Shown piece by piece: positions 41,973 through 51,444 of a stretch of 64,000 nt of DNA. The stretch is from Bradyrhizobium sp. Gha (lineage in GTDB: Bacteria; Pseudomonadota; Alphaproteobacteria; Rhizobiales; Xanthobacteraceae). Each line of letters starts with the position of its first letter. Positions within the stretch are counted from its first letter, which is position 1. The position numbers and the translations under genes were made by a program. Under the pieces are notes generated by a model. That model was not told where the DNA came from. It ran no database searches and worked only from the letters and a program-made list of their open reading frames with translations. Where the stretch lies: assembly GCF_900113735.1 (NCBI RefSeq), contig NZ_FOQM01000005.1, positions 186,001-250,000 of the forward strand, written 5' to 3'.

Positions 41973-43316
41973 ATGTCCAAGTTCGAGTACGTGAAGCTTG
42001 CGGATGCCATTGCCGCAGACATCGCTAACGGCACGTTAAGGGCCGGCGACCGGCTGCCGCCGCAGCGCAATTTTGCCTATGATCGTGGCATCGCGGTCTC
42101 GACCGCGAGCCGGGTTTATACGGAGCTGTTGCGCCGTGGCCTGGTGGTCGGCGAAGTCGGACGCGGCACCTTCATCTCCGGCGACGTCAGGCGCGAAGTC
42201 GAGAGCATCGCCGAGCCACGCGATGCGCGCATCGATTTCGAGGTCAATTATCCGCTGCTGCCGCAGCAATGGGCGATGATCGCCAAGAGCCTCGCCGGAC
42301 TGGAGCGCGTCGACGCACTGGAATCCGTGCTGCGCGCCTCGACCAGCACCGGCACCAAGAGCGCCCGCAATGCCGCCGCGGCCTATCTCGCGCGCAAGGA
42401 CTTCGCGCCGCAGGCCGAGCAGATCGTGTTCACCGCCAACGGCAAGCAATCGCTCGCGGCCGCGCTCGCAGCTCTGGTTCCGACCGGCGGCCGCTGCGGC
42501 GTCGAAGCCCTCACCTACCCTTACGTCAAGAGCATAGCCGCTCGGCTCGGCATCACGCTGGTGCCGATCCCGATGGACGAACATGGCGCGCGGCCCGACG
42601 CGATCCAGAAGGCGCACCGCGAAGCGCATCTGTCGGCGCTGTATCTCCAGCCCATCATCCAGAATCCGCTCGGCGTCACCATGAACGCGACGCGGCGCGC
42701 CGACATCATGCGGGTCGCCGAAAAGCTCGATCTCACCATCATCGAGGACACCGTCTACGGCTTCCTCGCAGACGACACTCCGCTCGCAGCGCTCGGGCCG
42801 GACCGCTGCATCGTGCTCGACAGCTTGTCCAAGAAAGTCGCGCCGGGCCTTGCGCTTGGTATCCTCGTTGCGCCGCCTCATTTGCGCGAAAGCGTGATGA
42901 GCGCGGTACGCACCGGCGGCTGGATCGCCTCGGGCCACGCGCTCGCAGCCGGCCAGCGGTTGATGGCCGACGGCACCGTTGCCGAGTTGACGCGGCTGAA
43001 GCGCATCGACGCCGCGCGCCGCCAGCAGACCGCGGCACGGCTGCTCGCCGGCTATCAGGTCGCCGCCGACACGCGCTCCTATCATCTCTGGCTGACGCTG
43101 CCGCCGCACTGGCGTTCGCAGACATTCGTTGCCGCGGCAGCCCGGCGCGGCATCGCGCTGACCCCATCCTCGACCTTCGCGGTCGCGCATGGTCACGCCC
43201 CGAACGCGGTGCGCCTGGCGCTCGCCCCGCCCTCCTTCGAGCAGCTCGATTCCGGCCTGCGCACGCTCGTGTCGCTGCTCGGCACCAAGGAGGAGGATTT
43301 CGACTCGACGGAATGA
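41973..43316 (+). CDS. MocR-type regulator (GntR HTH fused to aminotransferase-like domain)
   Basis: MocR proteins are PLP-binding transcription factors. The 447-aa protein from the ATG at 41973 has a GntR winged helix at about residues 5-70 (LRAGDRLPPQRNFAYDRGIAVSTAS) and a fold-type I domain at about 95-440. The PLP lysine lies in VLDSLSKKVAPGLALG, with YLQPIIQNPLG as another conserved block. An extra 17 codons from 41922 are possible but would span the candidate operators. No obvious divergent target gene; the effector is unknown. Confidence 0.9.
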   Translation: MSKFEYVKLADAIAADIANGTLRAGDRLPPQRNFAYDRGIAVSTASRVYTELLRRGLVVGEVGRGTFISGDVRREVESIAEPRDARIDFEVNYPLLPQQWAMIAKSLAGLERVDALESVLRASTSTGTKSARNAAAAYLARKDFAPQAEQIVFTANGKQSLAAALAALVPTGGRCGVEALTYPYVKSIAARLGITLVPIPMDEHGARPDAIQKAHREAHLSALYLQPIIQNPLGVTMNATRRADIMRVAEKLDLTIIEDTVYGFLADDTPLAALGPDRCIVLDSLSKKVAPGLALGILVAPPHLRESVMSAVRTGGWIASGHALAAGQRLMADGTVAELTRLKRIDAARRQQTAARLLAGYQVAADTRSYHLWLTLPPHWRSQTFVAAAARRGIALTPSSTFAVAHGHAPNAVRLALAPPSFEQLDSGLRTLVSLLGTKEEDFDSTE

Positions 43317-43329
43317 CCCGCGGGACCGC

Positions 43330-43929
43330 TCAGCGCTCCGGCCATTCCGCGATGAACCCGCTCGCCTTGTACGGCTCGATCTTGTCCCATTCGTGCAGGA
43401 TGCGACGGCGAAACTCAGGGTCGGTGTGCCAAAGCGCGCGCGGTGTCGTAAAGCTGTCGACGGTGAGCAGCAGTTTCGTCACCTCCGGCCAGTGCCGGTG
43501 CAGCGTCATCGGATAACGCCGCGCCGTCCAGGTGTTGCCGAGGCAGATCACGCTGCGGATGTTGCGCAGTCCCAGCGTCGCATCGATGATGGGCAGCGAG
43601 AAGATCACGTTCTCGCCCGTGTTCATGGCGCGATGCTCCTCGAGGGTCCGGTCCGCCGGAATGCCCGCAGCGACCATCGCCGCCTTGATGATGGTGCACT
43701 CGGATTGCTCCGAGCCTGGGGTGACACCGCCGCTGACAATCGACCAGCGGAAATAGCCGTCACGCCACAGCTGCGCGGCGGTCTCGACGCGAAGCGCGAT
43801 GTCCTCGCGGGTGCCGAACACGAACAGCAAATCGGCCGGCCGAAGCGGCGTATCGACGAGATGGGTGCGGTTGATCTCGGCGATCTCGTCCGCCGTCGGC
43901 AGGCGCGTGCTGCGATTCGCTGATGTCAT
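43330..43929 (-). CDS. YdcF-family (DUF218) protein
   Basis: The 199-aa protein has the DUF218 core: LLFVFGTREDIALRVETAAQLW, IVSGGVTPGSEQSECTIIKAAMVAAGIP-like sequence at about 66-93, the acidic EEHRAMNTGENVIFS site and VICLGNTWTARRYPMT. It lacks the membrane helices of SanA/ElyC-type members, so it is probably cytosolic, like E. coli YdcF, which binds S-adenosylmethionine. It converges on the MocR gene with 13 bp between stops. Confidence 0.88.
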   Translation of the reverse strand: MTSANRSTRLPTADEIAEINRTHLVDTPLRPADLLFVFGTREDIALRVETAAQLWRDGYFRWSIVSGGVTPGSEQSECTIIKAAMVAAGIPADRTLEEHRAMNTGENVIFSLPIIDATLGLRNIRSVICLGNTWTARRYPMTLHRHWPEVTKLLLTVDSFTTPRALWHTDPEFRRRILHEWDKIEPYKASGFIAEWPER

Positions 43930-43994
43930 CGCGGCACGATGCGGGACCGCCGCGCGGCTGCGAAGTCAATTTTGATTGCGGCGGATTGCAAGCC

Positions 43995-44582
43995 CTAAGG
44001 CAGCAGGGAGCGCGGCAGCTGGTCGAAGCTGTAGGCACGCGGCTGGTTGCGTTGCACGAAGCCCCCGACCTGCCAGGCGAAGAGCGCGGCAAAGCCGAGG
44101 ATGAACAGCACGCCGGCGAATTCGCCGATCAAGAGCGCGCGGATCAACAGCCCGGTCATCGCCACGGCCAGCAGCGCCAGGGATGCCAGCACCGCCGCAT
44201 AGGTCTTGACGCCGAGACCGGCGGTCAGCTGGGCGCGGCTGCCGGCCTTCGCCAACCGCGCGTGAAGCTCGACCAGAAAATCGCGAAACCCGCTGTCCTG
44301 CGGCGCCATCAGCGCCGCAGTCTGCCAGCTCGTCGACAGGATCGCAATGCGACCGCCTCCGACGCGGCTGATATCGGCGCGAAAGCGGTGCTGCTGCATC
44401 GAGACCGGGCGGAACGACAGCCTGATTGCACTGATCTCGTCATAGCGCCAGAGGCCGGAGCGCCCGGCAATGTGCCACGACAATCCCTCGTCGGTCAGCT
44501 CGAAACGATGCGCCGAACCGATCAGCGACGCCTTGTAGGCATAGCTCGTGACCGCCCCGCCCTGCCCGTCCGACACCTGCAT
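43995..44582 (-). CDS. Hypothetical membrane protein with PH-like N-terminal region
   Basis: The 195-aa protein has a strand-rich soluble N-terminal half (HRFELTDEGLSWHIAGRSGLWRYDEISAIRLSF-like, about 25-58) that resembles a bacterial PH-type fold. It is followed by two membrane helices (about 125-147 and 150-172) and a short tail. I do not recognise a named family. It is divergent from the small membrane protein at 44643, with 60 bp between starts. Confidence 0.7.
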   Translation of the reverse strand: MQVSDGQGGAVTSYAYKASLIGSAHRFELTDEGLSWHIAGRSGLWRYDEISAIRLSFRPVSMQQHRFRADISRVGGGRIAILSTSWQTAALMAPQDSGFRDFLVELHARLAKAGSRAQLTAGLGVKTYAAVLASLALLAVAMTGLLIRALLIGEFAGVLFILGFAALFAWQVGGFVQRNQPRAYSFDQLPRSLLP

Positions 44583-44642
44583 CGCTCGATCCCGTCCGCG
44601 ATCCGCTTGCGCAATCGCCCTCCGCCATCCTACAAGCGAGGC

Positions 44643-45077
44643 ATGGCTGAGACGATCTATTTTCCGCGCCGCCTGATTCTTGGGGCCGCCGTGATCGCAG
44701 GCGTGCTACTCGCGCTCGCGGTGCACATGCTGGGTGCGCGTTACGGGCTCGACCTCGGCGGGCTCTGGCGCGCCGACACGCATGAGTTCATGCCGACCGG
44801 TGCTGCGATCGCCTGGTGGCTGATCGCATCAGTCGGATTCTCCGGCGGTTATTTCACGGCGACATTGATGCAAAGCGCCGTCTCCGGCCAAATCCCGCAG
44901 AGGATGCGGCAATTCCTGATCGCGGTCGGCGTGCTCCTGCTTGCCGGCGCCGGACAGGCCGCCGCGGCGCCGAGCCCGCTTCCGACCATTTCGGGCGTGC
45001 TCGCCGGTCTCGCGGCGCTGGGTCTCGGTGCGGTGATGGCGTTCTGCGGCGCGCATTTCGCGCTACGCCGCGGCTAG
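44643..45077 (+). CDS. Hypothetical membrane protein
   Basis: The 144-aa reading from the ATG at 44643 (AAGCGAGG just upstream) has about four hydrophobic segments: residues 12-30, 55-75, 88-105 and 115-135. No family is recognised. The long in-frame extension back to 43923 is an antisense shadow. Converges on the GGDEF-EAL gene with 4 bp between stops. Confidence 0.7.
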   Translation: MAETIYFPRRLILGAAVIAGVLLALAVHMLGARYGLDLGGLWRADTHEFMPTGAAIAWWLIASVGFSGGYFTATLMQSAVSGQIPQRMRQFLIAVGVLLLAGAGQAAAAPSPLPTISGVLAGLAALGLGAVMAFCGAHFALRRG

Positions 45078-45081
45078 CTCC

Positions 45082-47481
45082 TTAAGCCGAAGCGCGCAAC
45101 CGCGGCCGTTCCAGCATCATCGCGACGTCGGAGGCCGGCCGCGGCTTGCTGAACAGGAAGCCCTGCGCCTGGGTACAGCCTTCCCGCCGAAGCAACTCCA
45201 GCTGCGCGTCATTCTCGACGCCCTCCGCCGTGGTAACGATGCCGAGGCTGCGGCCAAGGCCGGTCACGGCGCGGATGATCGCCACCGAATCCTCGCGCGT
45301 GGCGAGCTCGGACACGAAAGAACGATCGATCTTGATCTTGTCGAAGGGGAAGCTGCGTAGATAGCTCAGCGAGGAATAGCCAGTGCCGAAATCGTCGAGC
45401 GAGATCCGCACGCCCATGGCGCGCAGGTCGTGCAAGGTGGTCAGCGTCGCCTCGCTGTTCTGCAGCAGCACGGATTCGGTGATCTCGAGCTCGAGCCTGT
45501 TCGCCGCGAGTCCTGATTTCTCCAGCGCCTCCTTCACGGATGCGATCAGGTTCGGGTTCCGGAACTGCACAGGCGACAGATTGACGGCGACCCCGACGTT
45601 CTCGGGCCAGGTCGCGGCATCCGCGCAGGCGCCGTGCAACACGAGTTCACCGAGCTGGACGATAAGGCCGGTCTCCTCGGCGAGCGGAATGAAGCTGACA
45701 GGCGAGATCAGGCCGCGCTGCGGATGGTTCCAGCGCAGCAGCGCCTCGAACGAGACGACACGATCGCTGGCGACGTCGCGGATCGGCTGGTAATAGGGCT
45801 GGAACTCGTCGCGCTGGAGCGCAGCCCGCATGTCCATTTCGAGCAGGCGCCGCGCCTGCGCGCGCGCATCCATGCCGGTCTCGAAGAATCGATAGGTGCC
45901 GCGGCCGTCGGCCTTGGCGCGGTACAGCGCGAGGTCGGCGTTCTTCAAGAGCTCATCCGGATTGCTGCCGTCCTGCGGCGACAGCGAAATGCCGATCGAG
46001 ACGCCGATCACGATCTGATGGTCATCGATCTCGTAAGGCGCGGAGATCACCTCGACGAGGCGGCGGGCAAGCGCCCGCGCGGCAGCCTCTTCGGAGCGAC
46101 CGATCTGGACCACGGCGAACTCGTCGCCGCCGAGGCGGGCGACGGTGTCGTGCTCGCCGACGGTCGCCTTCAGCCTGCGGCCGACCTCCTTCAGCAGCGC
46201 ATCGCCGATCGGATGGCCAAGCGAGTCGTTGATGTCCTTGAAATGATCGAGGTCGAGGCAGAGCACCGCGAGCTGGTCGTTAGAACCCGCCCGGCGCAAA
46301 CCCTGTTCGAGCTGCTCGTGGAACAGCACGCGGTTCGGCAGATTGGTGAGCGCATCGTGCCGCGCCATGTGCGAGATCTTGGCCTGCGCCTCCAGCCATT
46401 CGGTGATGTCCTCGAAGGTGGCGACCCAGCCGCCACCCTGCATCGGCTGGTTGACGACACGGATCGAGCGGTCGAACCGGCGAACGACATCCGTCGTCGT
46501 GCGCCCCTGCCGGGCATCAGCGACGAGGCGCGCGAAGAATTGCTCGGGATCGCCATTCCACTGCCCTTTCGACGATTCCTCGCGGAGAATGTCGCGCAGA
46601 ACCCGGCCGGTGAGCTGCATGTCGGAGCGGCCGAGCATCGCCGCATAGCGTTCGTTGAACAGAATGATCTTGCCTTGCGCATCGAACATGCACAGTCCCT
46701 GCGACATGTTCTCGAGTGCGGTGTCGAGCACGACCTGCTGGCGCCCGATCTCGCCCTTGGAGCGACGGTCGAGCACGGCGGCCGCGAGCGCGATGGCGAT
46801 GATGGCGACGGCTGCGCTGGCGGTCAGGATGGACAACGACGCCGGCGGGATCGAAAGACCGCTGATCGTGAGCGTCGGATCGGGCGTCAACTCCAGTGCG
46901 CCCATCGCGGTGAAATGGTGCGAGACGATGGCAACCGTCATCAGGACCGTGGCGGCAAGCGCGTTGGACAAATTATCGCCTCGTCCCGCGACGAACAGGG
47001 CGCTCGATCCAAAGACGACGCCGAGCAGGATCGATAGCGCGACGGTTCCGGCGGTCCAACTGATGTGGGCAGGAATCTCGAACGCCATCATTCCGGTGTA
47101 ATGCATGGCAGCGACACCGCCGCCAACGACAGCCCCGCCAAGCGCGACCAAAGCTCCGCGCCTGGTCGAAACCGAAATGCTGAGGCCGATGAAGGTGACC
47201 GCGATCGCAAAGATAAGCGAGAGGATGGTCACGGGAATGTTGTAGGCACCACCGGCGCCCGGCCCATAGGCCTGCATCGCGATGAAATGGGTCGCCCAGA
47301 TGCCGCAGCCAGCGACGACGGCGTCGAGGGTGATCCACACGAGACGAGCACCGGCGTTCGCCGCGCGCGCCCGGTGAAACAGGCTGATTGCCGCCGCGCT
47401 CGCGAGCAGGCAGACGGCGCCGCCGAGTGCGACCAGACGCCAGTCATGCTGGTCCGTGAGACAAAACAGAACTTGATACAT
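45082..47481 (-). CDS. MHYT-PAS-GGDEF-EAL cyclic-di-GMP enzyme
   Basis: This 799-aa inner-membrane protein combines an MHYT sensor (residues about 10-230; the three motif copies read THFIAM, MHYTGM and HHFTAM), a PAS-like domain (about 250-370), a GGDEF domain with an intact RLGGDEF site, and an EAL domain with FEALLRW, ELEITES, DDFGTGYSSLSYL, KIDRSFV and TTAEGVE, all expected for an active phosphodiesterase. The inhibitory RxxD site before GGDEF reads GEHD and is absent. MHYT domains are proposed to sense oxygen, CO or NO through copper. Either activity could control motility. Confidence 0.95.
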   Translation of the reverse strand: MYQVLFCLTDQHDWRLVALGGAVCLLASAAAISLFHRARAANAGARLVWITLDAVVAGCGIWATHFIAMQAYGPGAGGAYNIPVTILSLIFAIAVTFIGLSISVSTRRGALVALGGAVVGGGVAAMHYTGMMAFEIPAHISWTAGTVALSILLGVVFGSSALFVAGRGDNLSNALAATVLMTVAIVSHHFTAMGALELTPDPTLTISGLSIPPASLSILTASAAVAIIAIALAAAVLDRRSKGEIGRQQVVLDTALENMSQGLCMFDAQGKIILFNERYAAMLGRSDMQLTGRVLRDILREESSKGQWNGDPEQFFARLVADARQGRTTTDVVRRFDRSIRVVNQPMQGGGWVATFEDITEWLEAQAKISHMARHDALTNLPNRVLFHEQLEQGLRRAGSNDQLAVLCLDLDHFKDINDSLGHPIGDALLKEVGRRLKATVGEHDTVARLGGDEFAVVQIGRSEEAAARALARRLVEVISAPYEIDDHQIVIGVSIGISLSPQDGSNPDELLKNADLALYRAKADGRGTYRFFETGMDARAQARRLLEMDMRAALQRDEFQPYYQPIRDVASDRVVSFEALLRWNHPQRGLISPVSFIPLAEETGLIVQLGELVLHGACADAATWPENVGVAVNLSPVQFRNPNLIASVKEALEKSGLAANRLELEITESVLLQNSEATLTTLHDLRAMGVRISLDDFGTGYSSLSYLRSFPFDKIKIDRSFVSELATREDSVAIIRAVTGLGRSLGIVTTAEGVENDAQLELLRREGCTQAQGFLFSKPRPASDVAMMLERPRLRASA

Positions 47482-47586
47482 TGCTGGCCCCTATCCTGTC
47501 GGGCACTAGAGCCAGCAGAAATGGACAGTCGGTAACCGGCCGTGCGCCGGTTACCGAGATGGTGAACAGGGAGTGTGTCTGACTGC

Positions 47587-48999
47587 TCACATTGCTCGTG
47601 CAGGCGCCCTCGCACCCAGGCCGATCACGGCCGCCGCGATCAGGAGGACCGCCGCCGATATCACGAGCGATTGGTGAAGGCCGCTCATGAAGGCGCCGTC
47701 GGAGGCGAGCAGCGAGCCGAACAGCGCGACGCCGAGCACGCTGCCGGTCTGCCGCGTCGCGTTGAGGACACCGGCTGCGATACCGGAGCGCGCTTTCTCG
47801 ACACTCCCAAGCAAGGTCGAGGTCAGCGGTGGCACCAAAAGGCCAAGCCCGCCGCTGATCGCGATCATCTGGGCAAAGATCGCCCAATAGCTCGTCCCGG
47901 CCTCGATCCAGACCATGCCGAGGCAGCCGAGCGCGGAGCTTGAGGCACCGACGACGATGGTCAGGCACGGGCCGATGCGCTCGGCAATGCGCGGCGCCAG
48001 CAGATTGACCGGCAGCACCGCGCCCATCATCGGCACGAAGGCAAGTCCGGTCCACCACGCCGACAAGCCGTTGATCCGTTGGAAGTAGAGGCTCAGCACA
48101 AAGATCAGGCCGTAGATCGCGATATTGACGAGGAGGCCGACGATGGTGGTCAGGGTAAACAGCCGGTGACCGAACAAGGACAGCGGCAGCATCGGCTGGG
48201 TCGTGCGGCTCTCGCGCCAGACGAACAGTGCCGCGAGAACGGCCGAGCCTACGAATGCCGCGATCACCGCGGGATGCGCCCATCCAAGCGCACCGGCTTC
48301 GATGATCGCACCAGCCAGCGACCCGAGCGCGCCGATCGCAGTGAGTTGACCAGGCAGATCGATCTCCCGCGAGCGCGCCTGCGTCGTGTCGGTCGCATAT
48401 CGCCAGCTCAGCCACAGGCCGGCAAGGCCAATCGGCAGATTGACCAGGAAGATGGCACGCCAACCAACCAGCGTGATCAGCGCGCCGCCGACGAAGGGAC
48501 CTGCAGTCAGCGCCAGGCTTGCGCCAGCCGCCCAGACCGCGACCGCACGTCCGCGCGCACGATCATCCGCATAGGCGTGGTTCAGCAGCGCCAGCGAATT
48601 CGGCACCAGGATTGCCGCTGCCAACCCCTGAACCAGCCGTGCGCAGATCAGCACGACGGCATTGGGAGACAGCGCACAGGCCAGCGAGGCCGCGGTGAAG
48701 ATCGCAAAGCCCGCCATGAAGATGCGCTTGGCGCCGATCCGGTCGCCGAGCGCGCCGGCGGTCAGGATGAAGGCAGCAAAGGCGATGGTGTAGGCGCTGA
48801 CCACCCATTGCAACTCGGCGACGCCACCACCGAGCGACTTGCCCATCGCGTCGAGCGCGGTGTTGACGATGGTGACGTCGAGCTGCACCACGCCATAGCC
48901 GAGGCTCATTGCAGTGAGTGTCAGAGCGGACGATGCTTGCGCACCTCGCCTGCTCCAGGCTTTCGGAAAAGAACCCATCTGAAGAAATTCTGCTGGCAT
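47587..48999 (-). CDS. MFS transporter, DHA2 (14-TM) drug-efflux type
   Basis: The protein of about 470 aa has some 13-14 hydrophobic segments. The MFS motif A-like sequence is GALGDRIGAKRIF, with the DHA2 signature LDVTIVNTALDAM in helix 1 and WRAIFLVNLPIG between helices. DHA2 members export drugs by proton antiport. The ATG at 48999 has a GAGGTGG ribosome site that overlaps the alternative ATG at 49011. It is divergent from the next MFS gene, with a 220-bp shared intergenic region. Confidence 0.92.
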   Translation of the reverse strand: MPAEFLQMGSFPKAWSRRGAQASSALTLTAMSLGYGVVQLDVTIVNTALDAMGKSLGGGVAELQWVVSAYTIAFAAFILTAGALGDRIGAKRIFMAGFAIFTAASLACALSPNAVVLICARLVQGLAAAILVPNSLALLNHAYADDRARGRAVAVWAAGASLALTAGPFVGGALITLVGWRAIFLVNLPIGLAGLWLSWRYATDTTQARSREIDLPGQLTAIGALGSLAGAIIEAGALGWAHPAVIAAFVGSAVLAALFVWRESRTTQPMLPLSLFGHRLFTLTTIVGLLVNIAIYGLIFVLSLYFQRINGLSAWWTGLAFVPMMGAVLPVNLLAPRIAERIGPCLTIVVGASSSALGCLGMVWIEAGTSYWAIFAQMIAISGGLGLLVPPLTSTLLGSVEKARSGIAAGVLNATRQTGSVLGVALFGSLLASDGAFMSGLHQSLVISAAVLLIAAAVIGLGARAPARAM

Positions 49000-49220
49000 G
49001 ATCCACCTCATGTTTGGAGGGGGAACGCCACCGTTAGGCCTTCGTTGCGTGACAACGCTTCGGTTCTGATCGAAACGTCGCCGCGCAATCGATTGTATTC
49101 TGCACGGGAAACTCGCGACGCTCTGCTCGCCGTGCAGACCCCGTCAGCGCAGCGGCATGGGAACAACGCCAGATTGCTTCCTGTTGAGCCCCCTATCTTC
49201 CCGTCGAGGCAGCGACAGTC

Positions 49221-50444
49221 ATGGCAAGAGTTGGCAACACCTCGGTTCCCTCAATTGCAGGATCGGAGTTCGGCAAGACCGCAACAATCATTGCTGTCTC
49301 CTGCCTGATCGGTGCATTGTTCGCCGGCAGCACGGTCGCAACCCCGCTCTACGTCATCTACAAGCAACAGCTGGGTTTCTCCCAGATCACGTTGACCCTG
49401 ATCTACGCCGTCTACGTCGTCGGAAACCTGACGGCACTCATGATCTTCGGCCGGATGTCCGATCAGGTCGGGCGGCGGCGCACCGCGATCATCGCCATCG
49501 GGATCGCTGTCGTGGGCGCGCTCGTGTTCCTGTTCGCACAGGGTGTCGCCTCGCTCTACGTCGCACGCGTGCTGAGCGGCCTTGCGATCGGGATCGGCGC
49601 CGGAACCGGCACCGCGTGGCTTGCGGAACTGATCGCCGAGGAGGACCGCTCCCGCGCCACCGTGATCGCAACGATCGCGAACTTCACCGGCCTTGGTCTT
49701 GGCGCCGTGATCGCCGGCCTGCTCGCTGAATATGTCGCGCTTCCGCTGCGAACGCCGTTTATCGTGTATCTCGCGGTGCTGGTGGTGATCGCGGCACTGC
49801 TTGCCTTCGCGCGCGAGACGGTCAATCGTCCCTTGGCCGCTTTTGCGCGAATGTCGGTGCGGCCACGCGCCGGCGTTCCGTCGCCAATCCGGTCGCGGTT
49901 CGTGGCGCCCGCGGTTACCGGCTTCGGTGCCATGGCCCTCGTCGCCTTTTTTGCCGCGCTTGCGCCGAGCGTGCTCGCGAACGAGCTGCACGTCACCAGC
50001 CACGCGATCGCCGGCGCGATCTTCCTCGAGCTTGCAGCGGCCGTCGCACTCGTCATTGCCCTGACGCGCAAGCTGTCGAGCCGTGCCGCGATGCTGTGGT
50101 CGATCGGCCTGATGCTGCCGAGCCTAGCCCTGCTCGTCACCGCACAGTTCGCAGAATCACTCGGCGTCATGATCGCGGCGACCGCGATCTGCGGCGTAGC
50201 AGCGGGCCTCGGCTATCGCGGCAGCCTTCAGGTGGTAAACCAGATCGCACCGGATGACCGCCGCGCCGAAGTGGTTTCGGCCTATTTCATCTGCTGCTTT
50301 CTCGGCAACGCGCTTCCGGTGATCGGCATCGGCGTCCTCTCGACCCTGATCAGCTCGACTGTGGCGAGCCTGGTCTTCGCCGTAACCATCGCGATGTTCG
50401 CGCTGGTCGCGCTGGTGTTCGGCCTGAAACACCAGGCCGGCTAG
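49221..50444 (+). CDS. MFS transporter (12-TM)
   Basis: The 407-aa protein has twelve predicted membrane segments and the motif FGRMSDQVGRRRTAI in the first cytoplasmic loop. ISSTVASLVFAVTIAMFALVALVFGL-like C-terminal helices complete the fold. The substrate is not evident; the layout resembles small-molecule efflux members. Starts at ATG 49221, with GAGGCAG upstream. A hairpin follows, shared with the convergent YciF-like gene. Confidence 0.9.
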   Translation: MARVGNTSVPSIAGSEFGKTATIIAVSCLIGALFAGSTVATPLYVIYKQQLGFSQITLTLIYAVYVVGNLTALMIFGRMSDQVGRRRTAIIAIGIAVVGALVFLFAQGVASLYVARVLSGLAIGIGAGTGTAWLAELIAEEDRSRATVIATIANFTGLGLGAVIAGLLAEYVALPLRTPFIVYLAVLVVIAALLAFARETVNRPLAAFARMSVRPRAGVPSPIRSRFVAPAVTGFGAMALVAFFAALAPSVLANELHVTSHAIAGAIFLELAAAVALVIALTRKLSSRAAMLWSIGLMLPSLALLVTAQFAESLGVMIAATAICGVAAGLGYRGSLQVVNQIAPDDRRAEVVSAYFICCFLGNALPVIGIGVLSTLISSTVASLVFAVTIAMFALVALVFGLKHQAG

Positions 50445-50460
50445 ACCCAGCCGAAAAAAA

Positions 50461-50489
50461 GAGACGCCGTGCGGAATGCACGGCGTCTC
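50461..50489 (-). terminator. Terminator between the MFS and YciF-like genes
   Basis: A perfect 12-bp stem (GAGACGCCGTGC / GCACGGCGTCTC) with a 5-base loop is followed by seven Ts on the minus strand, ending the YciF-like transcript. It may act on both strands. Confidence 0.9.
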
Positions 50490-50510
50490 CAGCCAGAAGG
50501 TATCTCGCTC

Positions 50511-51017
50511 TTAGCTCGCTGCCCTCAGGTTCACCTTGCTCTCGGCCAGCGATGTCAATTTCTTGTCCGTCGCCTTCTCTTCCTCGAGGGTCTTGGCGAG
50601 CACAGAGGCACAGTCGGTGCGGCCGAGCTGCTTCGCCCAGGCGATCAGGCTGCCATAGCGAACGATCTCGTAATGTTCGGCGGCCTGCGCCGCATTGATC
50701 AGGGCCGCGTCGAGCACCGCCTTGTCGGCGACGTCACCCGCGGTTTCATCGGCCTCCTCGATGATGCCGTCGATGGCCGGACAATCCACCGCCTTCACTT
50801 GGGCGCCGTGCATCTTGAATACTTCCTCAAGCCGCGCGACGTGCTGCTTGGTTTCCTCAAGGTGCGTCAAAAAGCCCTGCTTCAGCTGCGGATCGGTCGC
50901 CTTGTCCGCCATTTTCGGCAGCGCCTTGGTGAGCTGTTGCTCGGCGTAATAGATGTCCTGTAGCTGATGCACGAACAGGTCGTTCATGGTCTTGATGTCT
51001 TTTGTGAACAGTCCCAT
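50511..51017 (-). CDS. YciF-like ferritin-fold protein (DUF892)
   Basis: DUF892 proteins are four-helix ferritin-like proteins linked to stress responses. The 168-aa reading from the ATG at 51017 has the repeated helix motif FVHQLQDIYYAEQQLTKALP, the pattern HLEETKQHVARLEEVF, the central helix INAAQAAEHYEIVRYGSLIAWA and the final LEEEKATDKKLTSLAE. The E, H and ExxH residues needed for a di-iron site are present. A terminator follows. Confidence 0.94.
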   Translation of the reverse strand: MGLFTKDIKTMNDLFVHQLQDIYYAEQQLTKALPKMADKATDPQLKQGFLTHLEETKQHVARLEEVFKMHGAQVKAVDCPAIDGIIEEADETAGDVADKAVLDAALINAAQAAEHYEIVRYGSLIAWAKQLGRTDCASVLAKTLEEEKATDKKLTSLAESKVNLRAAS

Positions 51018-51444
51018 CGTTCTGATCCTCGCGGGCTTAGGGAACACGACGGTTCAGGCTTGCACGAAAGCCGCTTGTTTCGCCGTGTTCGGTTGCTGAT
51101 GGGGCGCTAACCTGTCCACGGCGCCGTCGTTCCAAAGGAAAGCCTCAGCCTTTGCGCCGGAACAATGCTTGCAGCGGCCGGATGTGAAACCATCTGAACA
51201 TGCCGACGCGCAATCGAAGCCTGACCCTCGACTCATATGCTTAACGCGCGACCCATGTGACCCAGATATGACAAAACCAGCCGCTTCCGTGCAGATCCCG
51301 TCCTTGTCAAGGGCTGCACAAGTCTCTGTTTTTGCCTTAAATGAGCTACATCATGCCTAGCGATCGACGCCCAGTTCGGGCAGTGATCGGAACCGACCGT
51401 CCAATGTCTGGCCCGGTCGGTCTTGCCCCCTGCCGGGAGGATGA
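51018..51444. other. Non-coding stretch before the UPF0104 gene
   Basis: I see no gene in these 430 bases. It contains the promoter region of the YciF-like gene and, near 51300-51340, a TTGTCA..TTTTTG stretch that could be a promoter for the plus-strand gene. The long minus-strand frame covering it is a shadow of that gene. Confidence 0.4.

Noticed and set aside
45634..47037. 467-aa plus-strand frame opposite the GGDEF-EAL gene
   Set aside because: It is antisense to intact GGDEF and EAL motifs.
48079..49308. 409-aa plus-strand frame over the DHA2 transporter
   Set aside because: The composition is Arg/Gln/Asp-rich and the opposite strand encodes a clear membrane transporter.
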